Shown here in pieces: positions 1-9,670 of a stretch of DNA of 37,358 bases. Under the pieces are notes generated by a model. It did not search any database, had not been told where the DNA came from, and worked only from the letters and a program-made list of their open reading frames with translations. Both the position numbers and the translations under genes were made by a program. Positions within the stretch are counted from its first letter, which is position 1; every line of letters begins with the position of its first letter. This DNA is from Spirochaetales bacterium. Lineage in GTDB: Bacteria; Spirochaetota; Spirochaetia; SZUA-6; RPPD01. Where the stretch lies: NCBI GenBank assembly GCA_016934415.1, contig JAFGSW010000092.1, positions 1 through 37,358 on the forward strand, given 5' to 3'.

Positions 1-1
1 A

Positions 2-42
2 GAAAATCGATTTTCGCTCAGTTCTCGACAGGCTCGAACTGA
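2..42. repeat. Palindromes at the window edge
   Basis: GAAAATCGATTTTC at 2-15 is a perfect 14-nt palindrome. It is followed by TCAGTTC (18-24) and its complement GAACTGA (36-42), which make a 7-bp stem around an 11-nt loop containing CGACAGGCTCG. This resembles the dispersed intergenic hairpin elements seen elsewhere in the window. No gene is visible in 1-220 apart from a promoter for the first CDS. Confidence 0.5.
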
Positions 43-125
43 CATCTCCGCGCTGATCCGGTCGTGCGACATCCTCTCAGGGTGACGTATTCGACGAAGT
101 AGTAGTTATCAAATCCGCGCCGCCC

Positions 126-154
126 TTGCCGATATCCCGACGTTGCGCTATTAA
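126..154 (+). promoter_or_regulatory. Putative sigma-70 promoter of the 221-1171 / murD operon
   Basis: The -35 box TTGCCG (126-131) and -10 box TATTAA (149-154) are separated by exactly 17 nt. The predicted start is near 161, giving a leader of about 60 nt before the ATG at 221. This is a match by eye only. Confidence 0.45.
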
Positions 155-220
155 TAATGCTAGGGCGAAAAGAAACTGCCGTTCACGCACCCCGAGAGTA
201 GACGATCGACAAGAAGGCGC

Positions 221-1171
221 ATGGAAGACACGCAGAGCTCCATTCCCATTTTTTACACCGACACTCGGTACGGCGGCGCGGCCGGGGCCTCTCCGGGAAC
301 GGGATTCACCCGCCATTTCACCCAGTCCGAGGATTTCTTCATTAAATTCGATTTCGAATACCTGACGCCGCGTTTCAAAATCCATCACGACATCGATGAG
401 AAAAAGCCCGACGACGATTACCTGGCCGCGCTCGACGGGACGCTCTCCATTCTTACGGCGCGGGCGCCCGAGGTGTTCTTCGGCCTGACGTACTTTTTCG
501 ATCCCCAGGAGATTTTCAAGCCATGCTTTTTCCGAATTCACGAGAGCGGGGGGGAACTTTTTTTTTACCTTTTGCGCCTGGATTTCGGGTTCCGGCCGAA
601 CTACCAGTCGATCGTCGATCGCGGCGACAACGACGTCTCCCACGTCTCCCGCACCGATTGCCTGTTCCTCGAACCGCTCCTCATTCCCCTCCTCGGCTTC
701 GAGGGGGAGGGGGCGAGCCGCCGGGCGGTCGTGAAATCGCTCATCTCCCGGACCTGGATCGGCGAGTACGGCCGGGGCTATTTCCGGCAGGGCATCTGGA
801 TGGACAACGATCTTACGAAATTTTTCACGCGCCTGTTCCTCGATCCCGACCGGCGCCCCTACCCCTACTACCCGTTTCAGTGCAACTACCGGACCGTCTG
901 CGCCATGCCGGCTTCGTTCGGGGAGGAATCCCGCGACGCGGCCGCGGCGTCGCTCAAGGAGGCGGTCGCCTCCCTCGAACCCGCCTTGCCCGCCGTTCAG
1001 GACGCCCTCAAGAAGGCGGTGTTTTCCGAGGATCTTCCGGTCTTCCGTGAGCTCAAGAACCGCGCCCTCCCGGCGGCCGGCGCGGCCTGGAAGCCGGTAT
1101 CGATACGCGCCTACCTCAACGCCCAGGGCCTGAAGGAGTATCAGATTGAAGACGACGCACCCGTTGCTTGA
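221..1171 (+). CDS. Conserved-looking protein of unknown function, upstream of and coupled to murD
   Basis: This is a 316-residue protein that I do not recognise. It has no signal peptide or membrane helix, so it is probably cytosolic. The middle is rich in aromatic residues (for example FFGLTYFFDP and LFFYLLRLDFGF), and the last third, about residues 235-290, looks helical and Ala-rich. The ATG at 221 follows AGAAGG by a short gap. The 3' end overlaps murD by 26 nt, and the murD ribosome-binding site lies inside this gene, so the two are probably co-transcribed and translationally coupled. A role in envelope growth or division would fit that context but is only inference. Codon use and G+C match the neighbours, so this is a native gene rather than a shadow. 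Confidence 0.8.
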   Translation: MEDTQSSIPIFYTDTRYGGAAGASPGTGFTRHFTQSEDFFIKFDFEYLTPRFKIHHDIDEKKPDDDYLAALDGTLSILTARAPEVFFGLTYFFDPQEIFKPCFFRIHESGGELFFYLLRLDFGFRPNYQSIVDRGDNDVSHVSRTDCLFLEPLLIPLLGFEGEGASRRAVVKSLISRTWIGEYGRGYFRQGIWMDNDLTKFFTRLFLDPDRRPYPYYPFQCNYRTVCAMPASFGEESRDAAAASLKEAVASLEPALPAVQDALKKAVFSEDLPVFRELKNRALPAAGAAWKPVSIRAYLNAQGLKEYQIEDDAPVA

Positions 1172-2564
1172 CACCCGCCGCGTGACGGTCATGGGCCTCG
1201 GCCTGCACGGAGGAGGACTCGCCTCGGCGCTCTTCTTCGCGCGCCGCGGCGCCGCCGTCACCGTGACCGACCTCAGAAGCGAGGGCGACCTGCTCGCTTC
1301 GATCGGGAAACTGGCCGCCCACCCGGTGCGCTACGTTCTCGGCCGCCACGAGACGTCCGATTTCACGGCCGCAGACCTCGTCGTCAAGAACCCGGGCGTC
1401 CGCCTCGACTCGCCCTATCTTGCGGCCGCGCGCCTGGCCGGCGTGCGGATCGAGACGGACGTTTCGATCTTCGCGAACCTGTGCGACAATCCGATCCTGG
1501 CCGTCACCGGCAGCAAAGGCAAGTCGACCACCGCTTCCGCCATGCACTGGGGCGTGCGCGATAAATACCCGGGGGCGCGTCTCGGCGGCAACATCACCGT
1601 CTCGCCGCTCACCTTCCTGGAAGAGCTCGCCCCCGCCGATCCGGTGGTGCTCGAGCTCTCTTCCTGGCAGCTCGCGGACCTGGCCGGCTGCCCGCGGTTC
1701 AAGCCGCGCGTGAGCCTCATCACCAACATTTTGCCCGACCACCTGAACCGCTACCGGGACATGGACGAATACGTGGCGGACAAGAAACTCATCTATGCCT
1801 GCCAGGACGGAACGGACGTCTCGATTTTCAATCTGGACGATCCCCGGACGGAGGAATTCCGGGCCGAGGCGCGGGGCCGGAAGCTCTTCTTTTCCAGCCG
1901 GCCGCTGCCTGAAGACGCGGAGGGCGGCTGGCTTGAGGACGAGGCGGCCCGCCTGCGCCTTGACGGCCGCCTGACGACGATACTCGACCGCCCGCTTTCC
2001 CTGCCCGGCGAGCACAACCGGCGGAACCTGCTCGCCGCGGCCGTCGCCTTGAGCGCGTGGGGGATGGCGCCCGGGTCGCTCACCGAACGGCTGGCGCTCT
2101 TTCCCGGCATCGAGCACCGGCTCGAGCTCGTCGTCGAAAAGAACGGCATCCGGTACTATAACGATTCGGCGGCCACCATCCCGCACGCGATGCGCGAGGC
2201 GGTGCGCGCTCTTTCCGGTTTGAAAGCCGATGGAACCTCGTCGGGCCTCGTGCTCATCACGGGCGGAGCGGATAAAAACATCGATTTCGCCCCCCTCGCC
2301 GATGTGGCGCGCGCGCCGCGCGCGATCGTCCTCCTCGACGGCTCGGCCACCGCTAAAATCGCGGCCCTCCTCGATTCGCTCGGCGTGCCGTATCGCGGCC
2401 CGTTCCCGCGCCTCGAGCCCGCGGTGAATGAAGCGGCCGCCGCGGCCAGGCCGGGCGACGCGGTCCTCTTTTCCCCCGGGTGCGCCTCCTTCGGCTTGTT
2501 CCAGAACGAGTTCGACCGCGGCCGCCAATTCAAGGAAATCGTTTTGCGGCCGGGCGCGGATTGA
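1146..2564 (+). CDS. murD: UDP-N-acetylmuramoyl-L-alanine--D-glutamate ligase (MurD)
   Basis: MurD adds D-glutamate to UDP-MurNAc-L-Ala in cytosolic peptidoglycan precursor synthesis, using ATP. The 472-residue length is close to family size. An N-terminal Rossmann-like segment (VTVMGLGLHGGG) is followed by the ATP loop GSKGKST at residues 122-128, the central motif PDHLNRY, GEHNRRN, NDSAAT at 339-344, LITGGADKNIDF, and a C-terminal SPGCASFGLFQNEFDRG block. NDSAAT replaces the commoner NDSKAT, so the lysine usual there is absent. The start is taken as TTG at 1146 because AAGGAG at 1133-1138 lies 7 nt upstream and no ATG is placed as well. The gene overlaps the unknown upstream gene by 26 nt. 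A perfect hairpin follows the stop. Confidence 0.95.
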   Translation: MKTTHPLLDTRRVTVMGLGLHGGGLASALFFARRGAAVTVTDLRSEGDLLASIGKLAAHPVRYVLGRHETSDFTAADLVVKNPGVRLDSPYLAAARLAGVRIETDVSIFANLCDNPILAVTGSKGKSTTASAMHWGVRDKYPGARLGGNITVSPLTFLEELAPADPVVLELSSWQLADLAGCPRFKPRVSLITNILPDHLNRYRDMDEYVADKKLIYACQDGTDVSIFNLDDPRTEEFRAEARGRKLFFSSRPLPEDAEGGWLEDEAARLRLDGRLTTILDRPLSLPGEHNRRNLLAAAVALSAWGMAPGSLTERLALFPGIEHRLELVVEKNGIRYYNDSAATIPHAMREAVRALSGLKADGTSSGLVLITGGADKNIDFAPLADVARAPRAIVLLDGSATAKIAALLDSLGVPYRGPFPRLEPAVNEAAAAARPGDAVLFSPGCASFGLFQNEFDRGRQFKEIVLRPGAD

Positions 2565-2580
2565 GCGGGCGCATAAACAT

Positions 2581-2614
2581 GCTATTGAAAAACCGAAAGC
2601 GGTTTTTCAATAGC
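2581..2614. repeat. Perfect 15-bp hairpin downstream of murD (possible terminator)
   Basis: GCTATTGAAAAACCG (2581-2595) and CGGTTTTTCAATAGC (2600-2614) form a perfect 15-bp stem with an AAAG loop. It starts 16 nt after the murD stop and could terminate the operon, but there is no T-run after the stem; the T-run is inside it. An intergenic palindromic repeat is an equally good reading. Confidence 0.6.
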
Positions 2615-2723
2615 TTCCATAGATGTAAACCAGAAATTGCCGGAACCTAAAGTGATAGATTTTTCATGATTTTTCGGCTGTTTACTCAATTCCTAAATTA
2701 CAAAATCGAATCCGGCAATTTCA

Positions 2724-2768
2724 TTAGTAGGTTGCTGAAAAAGCTCAACTTTTTCAGCAACCTACTAA
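2724..2768. repeat. Perfect 20-bp hairpin upstream of the hybrid kinase
   Basis: The arm at 2724-2743 (TTAGTAGGTTGCTGAAAAAG) is exactly complementary to the arm at 2749-2768, with a 5-nt loop CTCAA. It ends 18 nt before the putative -35 box of the next gene. The theme of an AAAAA/TTTTT-containing stem is shared with the hairpin at 2581. Its function is unknown: it could be a transcription barrier or a miniature palindromic element. Confidence 0.7.
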
Positions 2769-2786
2769 CACCTCCTGTAGACTTTC

Positions 2787-2816
2787 TTACCATATCCGAT
2801 ATTATTAGTGTATACT
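2787..2816 (+). promoter_or_regulatory. Putative promoter of the hybrid sensor kinase
   Basis: TTACCA (2787-2792) and TATACT (2811-2816) have an 18-nt spacer. The predicted start at about 2823 leaves only some 6-7 nt before the ATG at 2830, and no Shine-Dalgarno sequence is visible. The mRNA may be almost leaderless. Confidence 0.5.
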
Positions 2817-2829
2817 TCGAGTATCGCCT

Positions 2830-5800
2830 ATGACCCGTACCGTGGATTCGGCCAGAAAGACTCATCGCCTTTCCCTCGGCGTTCTCTATAATGGAGACAA
2901 CCTGTTCCAGGAACAAACCATCGAGGGAATCAGGGCGTTCGCCTCGGAATCCGGTCTCGATCTGTTCGCCTTTGACGCGGCCGCCTGTTCCGAAGCTGGC
3001 GGCGAGCCCGGCGCGGGCGACGCGGTGAAGGTTTCTTTCTGCAACCTGGTCAACAAACGCCTCATCGCTGGTCTCCTCATCCTTTCCGGCGCCTTCCCCT
3101 CCCGGACCCGGCGCGAAGAGAACCAGCTTTACAAACGATTCAATCCGCTGCCGCTGGTCACCGTCGGCTTTTCCCTCCCGGGCGCGCCGTCGGTCCTCCC
3201 CAACTGGCGGAAAAGCATGATCGATATCGTCCTCCACCTCGCGAGAGTTCACGGGCGCAAGCGGATCGCTTTCATCGCGGGCCCTGAAGGTGCGGCGTCG
3301 CGGGAGAAAATCGGGCAGTTCGAGGAGGCGCTCCGGCGGGCGAAACTCCCCCTCAACCGAAAGCTCATCATCACCGGAGACTACGGCATCGAGGGCGGCC
3401 GCCGGGCGGCGGCGCTTCTCGCCGCTGGGGCGAAACCCGCCTGCGACGCCGTCCTGGCCGCCAATGACGCCGCGGCGGCGGGCGCGATGGAGGAGCTCGT
3501 CCGGCGGGGCATCGACGTACCGGACCAATGTTCCGTCGCCGGCTGGCAGGACGAGGAGCTCGCCGCCGGCGCCTTTCTGCCCCTGACCACCGTCAGGCTC
3601 TCCCGGCGGACGATCGGGTGGAAGAGCGCGGAGCTCCTGGCCGGCATCGTCCGTGGTACGCGCAAAAGCGTCTCGCTCAAGGTTCCGGCCGAGTTCATCG
3701 TCCGCCGCTCGTGCGGCTGTCCCTCCCGCGGAGCCCGTTTCCCGACGGAGACGCGCACCGGACGGCGGAAGGCTGGAACCAAAGCGGTCCGGTTGAAAAA
3801 AAGAATGAGTGAAATCAGCGCGCTCATTCCGCCCTCTCCCGCCGCCGCCCGGCTTCTCGAAAAAAAGGCGCTGGCCCTGCTCGACAGCCTCCCCCGCGCC
3901 GCCGCCCGCGAACCCGGCGCTTTCAACCTCGTCTGGCGAAACCTGCTCTGTCTCGTCGCCGGCCTGCGCCTCGATCCCGATCCATGGATCAATCTCCTCT
4001 CGCTCCTCCGCCGGGACGCCCTCGAAATCGCGGCCGCCTCCGATGCGGCCGGGATAGAGGCGGTCTTCAGCGAGGCCTTGACGTTCGCCGCGGAGCTGAA
4101 GCAGAGAAGCGCGTTGTTTTCGAAATCGCTTTTCCTCGAACAAGCCCTGCGTCTGCGGGCCGTGGAGCACCGGCTTTTGACGGCCGTCTCCCCGGACGAG
4201 GTGAGGCGTGTCGTCCTGGAAGATTTCCCCCGTCTCGGCGTCACCGCCTGTTCCTTTTCGCTGCACGTCCCGTCCCGCTCGCCACTCCACTACTCGAGGC
4301 TCGCGGCGGGCTACGACGGCGAAAAGATCCCCGCCGCGTCCGCCGGCCGCGCGCCGTTTCTCACCAACCGGCTGTTTCCCCCCGGCGCGGTCGATACGCG
4401 AAAACGCACATCGTTCTTCATCGAGCCGCTCTACGCCGGCACCGAGTTCCTGGGACTCTGCAACCTGTCGGTCGAGAGGACCGACCTCGCGCTGATCGGC
4501 ATTCTGCGCAAGAGCCTGCAGGGCGCACTCCTCAATTCGTCCCGCCGGGACTCCGCGCGGGAGGCTCGCACCGAGCTCGAAGCCCGACTCTCAAGCCAGG
4601 CGCGCGAGCTCCTCGAGCTGAGCGAGAGGTTCCAGCGGGAGAAGCGCACCGTCGAGAGGTTGCGCGAAGAGCTCAACCGGAGCGAGGAGCGCTACCGGAA
4701 ATGGTTCGAGGAGGATTTCACCGGCAACTTCATTGCGGCGGCCAACGGCGACATCATCAACTGCAACGCCGCCTTCGCCCGCATCTTCGGTTTCCACTCT
4801 GTGGCCGAGGCGCACCGGGCAAATTTCGGAAACCTCTACCCGAACAAATCGGCGCTCGAGGACTTTTACACGCTCTTGGGCGTGGTGCGGCGCATCGAAT
4901 ATTACGAGTCGGAGTTCGTGCGCCAGGACGGCACGGTGCTGCACATCATCGGGAACATCATCGGCTCGTTCGACGAGGACAACAATCTCGTGGAGATGCA
5001 GGGGTTCCTGTTCGACAACACGGAGCGCAAGCGGCTCGAGGACGAGCTGCGGCACGCGCACAAGATGGACGCCATCGGCCGCCTGGCGGGCGGGATCGCG
5101 CACGACTTCAACAACATCCTCACCGGCATCATGGGCTACGCGGAGCTCCTCCTCGACAAGATTCCGAAGAGCGACCCGAGCCAGCGCGACGTCGAGGAGA
5201 TCAAGAAGGCGGCCAAGAGCGCCGCCTCGCTCACCCGCCAGCTCCTCGCCTTCAGCCGCAAGCAGATTTTGAAACCCCTCTACCTCGACCTGAACGACGT
5301 CGTGCAGAGCATGCGCGACCTCCTCATCCGCATCATCGGCGAGCACATCAGCCTCGTCACCGAGCTCGACCCGGACCTGAAGCCCGTCAAGGCCGACCGC
5401 GGCCAGATCGAGCAGGTGATCATGAATCTCGTCATCAACTCGCGCGACGCCCTCCCCCAGGGAGGGACCATCGTCCTCACCACCCGCAACAAGACCATCG
5501 ACGGCACCATCGAGCTCTCCACCTCCGCCGACATCAAGCCCGGCCCCTACGTCGTGCTCGAGGTGTGCGACAACGGCGTGGGCATGGACCTGGAGACCCA
5601 GTCCCACATCTTCGAGCCCTTCTTCTCCACCAAAAAGCCCGGCCAGGGCGTGGGGCTGGGGCTGTCGACCGTTTACGGCATCATCACCCAGAGCGGCGGC
5701 TTCCCGGAAGTGGTGAGCGAGCCGCACCGCGGCACCACGATGCGGATCTACCTGCCCCAGTACTCGGTGACGGCGGAAGTGCGGGCGGAGCGGCTTTCCT

Positions 5801-6186
5801 ACACGGAGGAGATGAAGGGGAACGAGACCATTCTGCTCGTGGAGGACGAGGACTTCGTGCGCGAGCTGGCGGAGAAGGTCTTGAGCCGCGAGGGCTACCA
5901 TGTGCTCGCCGCCCACAACGCCCAGGAGGCGCTGAGCCTGGTGAAGAAGCACAGCCTCACCTTCGACCTCGTCGTCACCGACATCGTCATGCCCGGGGCG
6001 TCCGGCGTCGAGCTCGGCCAGAAGATCCAGGCCCTGCGGCCGGAGATCAAGGTGCTCTACATGTCGGGCTACGACGACAAGATGCTTTCCCAGCACGGGG
6101 AAAGCGTCACCCGGCTCAACTTCATCCAGAAGCCGTTCACCCCCGAGCTTTTCCTGCGCAAGGTCCAGGACGCGCTCAACCGTTGA
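2830..6186 (+). CDS. Cytosolic hybrid sensor histidine kinase with LacI-like ligand-binding domain, PAS and receiver domains
   Basis: This 1118-residue protein has no signal peptide or membrane helix. Residues about 15-290 resemble the periplasmic-binding fold of LacI-family regulators (IEGIRAFASESGLDLF, VLAANDAAAAGAMEEL), but the DNA-binding helix-turn-helix is absent. The fold closes with RRSCGC (cysteines 295 and 297), a pattern I associate with LacI-like sensors fused to signalling modules. A helical linker and coiled coil (about 578-623) lead to a PAS domain (about 620-735), a HisKA domain with phospho-acceptor His758 in IAHDFNN, an ATPase domain (N-box from about 866, DNGVGMD at 914, GVGLGLS at 940), and a receiver domain with Asp1051. 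Autophosphorylation on His758 and transfer to Asp1051 are expected; a separate output protein is not encoded nearby. The ligand is probably a small cytosolic molecule such as a sugar, which is inference. Confidence 0.92.
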   Translation: MTRTVDSARKTHRLSLGVLYNGDNLFQEQTIEGIRAFASESGLDLFAFDAAACSEAGGEPGAGDAVKVSFCNLVNKRLIAGLLILSGAFPSRTRREENQLYKRFNPLPLVTVGFSLPGAPSVLPNWRKSMIDIVLHLARVHGRKRIAFIAGPEGAASREKIGQFEEALRRAKLPLNRKLIITGDYGIEGGRRAAALLAAGAKPACDAVLAANDAAAAGAMEELVRRGIDVPDQCSVAGWQDEELAAGAFLPLTTVRLSRRTIGWKSAELLAGIVRGTRKSVSLKVPAEFIVRRSCGCPSRGARFPTETRTGRRKAGTKAVRLKKRMSEISALIPPSPAAARLLEKKALALLDSLPRAAAREPGAFNLVWRNLLCLVAGLRLDPDPWINLLSLLRRDALEIAAASDAAGIEAVFSEALTFAAELKQRSALFSKSLFLEQALRLRAVEHRLLTAVSPDEVRRVVLEDFPRLGVTACSFSLHVPSRSPLHYSRLAAGYDGEKIPAASAGRAPFLTNRLFPPGAVDTRKRTSFFIEPLYAGTEFLGLCNLSVERTDLALIGILRKSLQGALLNSSRRDSAREARTELEARLSSQARELLELSERFQREKRTVERLREELNRSEERYRKWFEEDFTGNFIAAANGDIINCNAAFARIFGFHSVAEAHRANFGNLYPNKSALEDFYTLLGVVRRIEYYESEFVRQDGTVLHIIGNIIGSFDEDNNLVEMQGFLFDNTERKRLEDELRHAHKMDAIGRLAGGIAHDFNNILTGIMGYAELLLDKIPKSDPSQRDVEEIKKAAKSAASLTRQLLAFSRKQILKPLYLDLNDVVQSMRDLLIRIIGEHISLVTELDPDLKPVKADRGQIEQVIMNLVINSRDALPQGGTIVLTTRNKTIDGTIELSTSADIKPGPYVVLEVCDNGVGMDLETQSHIFEPFFSTKKPGQGVGLGLSTVYGIITQSGGFPEVVSEPHRGTTMRIYLPQYSVTAEVRAERLSYTEEMKGNETILLVEDEDFVRELAEKVLSREGYHVLAAHNAQEALSLVKKHSLTFDLVVTDIVMPGASGVELGQKIQALRPEIKVLYMSGYDDKMLSQHGESVTRLNFIQKPFTPELFLRKVQDALNR

Positions 6187-6416
6187 TCCACTCCCCGGGA
6201 GAGGGAACCACGGATAACACGGATGAGGAAGGGAGGAGAGGCTGAGGAATCCGGGAAAGGGGGAAAAAGCAGGAGCAAGAAAAAAATAAAATTATAAAAA
6301 GAACATTAGAAACCAAAAAAAAATTTCTTTTACGCTCTTTCCTTGATTTTTTATCTTTGCCTCCGTCTCTCTTTTCCCGGTTTCCTTATTTCCTGGCTTC
6401 CTGATTGAATTGTTCC
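6187..6416. repeat. Intergenic repeat block A between two convergent genes
   Basis: The gap between the kinase and metG (which converge) holds an ACCACGGATAACACGGATGA sequence at 6207-6226, then a purine-rich stretch, a run of A, and a pyrimidine-rich stretch with CCCGGTTTCC and CCTGGCTTCCTG near 6375-6402. The purine and pyrimidine halves are roughly complementary. The same vocabulary recurs at 12886-13017, 22075-22506, 35711-35903 and 37224-37358. No gene is seen. Confidence 0.6.
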
Positions 6417-8621
<2,205 letters not shown>

Positions 8622-8627
8622 GGATAA

Positions 8628-8656
8628 CTAATAGTTGACGACCCGGCACCTGTCAA
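8628..8656 (-). promoter_or_regulatory. Strong promoter abutting the metG start codon
   Basis: On the minus strand TTGACA (8651-8656, consensus -35) is followed after exactly 17 nt by TATTAG (8628-8633). Only 6 nt separate the -10 box from the metG ATG, so transcription should start at or next to the A of the start codon. This predicts a leaderless metG mRNA. Confidence 0.7.
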
Positions 8657-8678
8657 GGGGAGAAGGGGGAGAGAAGAA

Positions 8679-8709
8679 CCCGCGGTTGACGCGGAGAGGC
8701 GCGGATGAG
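8679..8709. repeat. ACGGATG-type dispersed repeat fragment
   Basis: The run CGCGGTTGACGCGGAGAGGC (8681-8700), continuing into GCGGATGAG, matches the style of the ACGGATGACGCGGATAAG repeats found in other gaps. It sits between the metG promoter and the terminator of the small peptide gene. Confidence 0.4.
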
Positions 8710-8740
8710 AAAAAAGGGGCCGCCCTTGCGGGACAGCCCC
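8710..8740 (-). terminator. Rho-independent terminator of the small basic peptide gene
   Basis: On the minus strand, GGGGCTGTCC pairs with GGGCGGCCCC across 8716-8740 (10 bp including two G-T pairs, 5-nt loop) and is followed directly by six T (8715-8710). It lies about 40 nt after the stop of the 34-residue ORF, which supports that ORF being an independent transcription unit. Confidence 0.85.
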
Positions 8741-8781
8741 TTCTCCTTTATCGCGTCGTTTTCGTTTTCCCGCCGCGGATA

Positions 8782-8886
8782 TTATACGGGTTTCATGTGC
8801 TTCTGAACTTTCCTTTTATTGGGGTACTCGTTCAAAGCCATCAGCTTGGCCTTCTTGGCCAGTTTCTCTTTCAATCGCTTTTTCAT
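8782..8886 (-). CDS. Small highly basic protein, 34 residues
   Basis: The ORF reads MKKRLKEKLAKKAKLMALNE and continues with YPNKRKVQKHMKPV. About a third of the residues are Lys or Arg, and there is no membrane segment. A TATAAT box lies 32-37 nt upstream of the ATG, an AAGGAA sequence precedes the start, and a clear intrinsic terminator follows, so the gene has a complete expression cassette of its own. Size and charge recall tiny ribosome-associated or nucleic-acid-binding proteins (for example the bS22 / AURKAIP1-COX24 type), but I cannot match it to one. It is too short for coding statistics to decide. Confidence 0.65.
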   Translation of the reverse strand: MKKRLKEKLAKKAKLMALNEYPNKRKVQKHMKPV

Positions 8887-8917
8887 GGTTTTCAGGTTCC
8901 TTTCCGTTTACCCGTCG

Positions 8918-8946
8918 ATTATATCATAGATATGTTCGGGCAAAAC
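8918..8946 (-). promoter_or_regulatory. Putative promoter of the 34-residue peptide gene
   Basis: A perfect TATAAT lies at 8918-8923 on the minus strand. The -35 region around 8941-8946 (GTTTTG, 17-nt spacer) is poor. The predicted leader is about 25 nt and contains the AAGGAA ribosome-binding site. Confidence 0.45.
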
Positions 8947-9066
8947 ATTTATTTTCACTTTGTTTTTCTTGTTTTTGATTGCCCTTTTTCGATGGTAATA
9001 CCCGCTTTCCTCCCCATGAACGTCTCTTTCGACTTTCCTTTACCCAGCCCTCGCCTCACGCGCCTC

Positions 9067-9096
9067 TTGCAGTCGTCGAGTCAAAATTGTTATGAT
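9067..9096 (+). promoter_or_regulatory. Putative promoter of the 9158-9670 membrane protein
   Basis: TTGCAG (9067-9072) and TATGAT (9091-9096) are separated by 18 nt. The leader would be about 55 nt and ends in an AGGAGG ribosome-binding site at 9148-9153. Confidence 0.45.
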
Positions 9097-9157
9097 ACCA
9101 AATGTCCGGCGGGCGATTTGGGGCGGTCCGCTGCGACCTTATCCCCAGGAGGATATA

Positions 9158-9670
9158 ATGGACAAGTCTCCCGTAAAATTCATCCGCGCCGGCGCCTTCG
9201 GGCTGGTCCTCGTTTTTTTCTTCCTTCCGTTCGTCGTGGTCTCCTGTCCGAATACTGATAAAGCGGTTTCGGTCACCGGCATCCAACTCTCGACCGGAAC
9301 GGTGATTCGGGGCGCCACCTTCGGCCCCAATGTCGAAAACCGCCGGATACCCCTCCATTGGCAGGCGCTCGCCGCCCTCCTCTGCGCGGTGGCCGGCATC
9401 GTCGTTTCGTTCCTGCCGAAGAAACCGTCATTCTTCGCCTGCCTCATCGCGGGCGCGGGCGGCATTCTCTTCATGATCCTCCTCAGGACCCGTATCGCGG
9501 CCGAGGGCGCCGAATGGGTGAACCAGGGATTTCGTCTCACCTATGCGAGCGGCTTCTGGACGACGATCACGCTCTTCTGCATCGCCGTCGTCGTCACCCT
9601 GGTTTTCAATCCCTACATCAAATGGAAGTTCCCCGCGCCGAGGAAGCGAACCACCAGGAGACGACGGTAG
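9158..9670 (+). CDS. Small integral membrane protein of unknown function
   Basis: This is a 170-residue protein. The start is set at the ATG at 9158 because AGGAGG lies just upstream; the reading frame is open for 22 codons further upstream, but those would include the promoter. Hydrophobic segments lie at about residues 9-29 (AGAFGLVLVFFFLPFVVVSC), 68-87, 92-110 and 130-152, suggesting four helices with an extracytoplasmic loop of about 40 residues after the first. The C-terminus is strongly basic (KFPAPRKRTTRRRR), which predicts a cytosolic tail. No family is recognised. It stands alone between metG on one strand and nrnA on the other. Confidence 0.75.
   Translation: MDKSPVKFIRAGAFGLVLVFFFLPFVVVSCPNTDKAVSVTGIQLSTGTVIRGATFGPNVENRRIPLHWQALAALLCAVAGIVVSFLPKKPSFFACLIAGAGGILFMILLRTRIAAEGAEWVNQGFRLTYASGFWTTITLFCIAVVVTLVFNPYIKWKFPAPRKRTTRRRR

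Noticed and set aside
3984-6245. 753-codon open frame overlapping the hybrid kinase on the same strand
   Set aside because: It is out of frame with a protein that has intact kinase and receiver motifs. Its own product is Arg/Pro/His-rich with no domain, as expected of a shadow frame in G+C-rich DNA.
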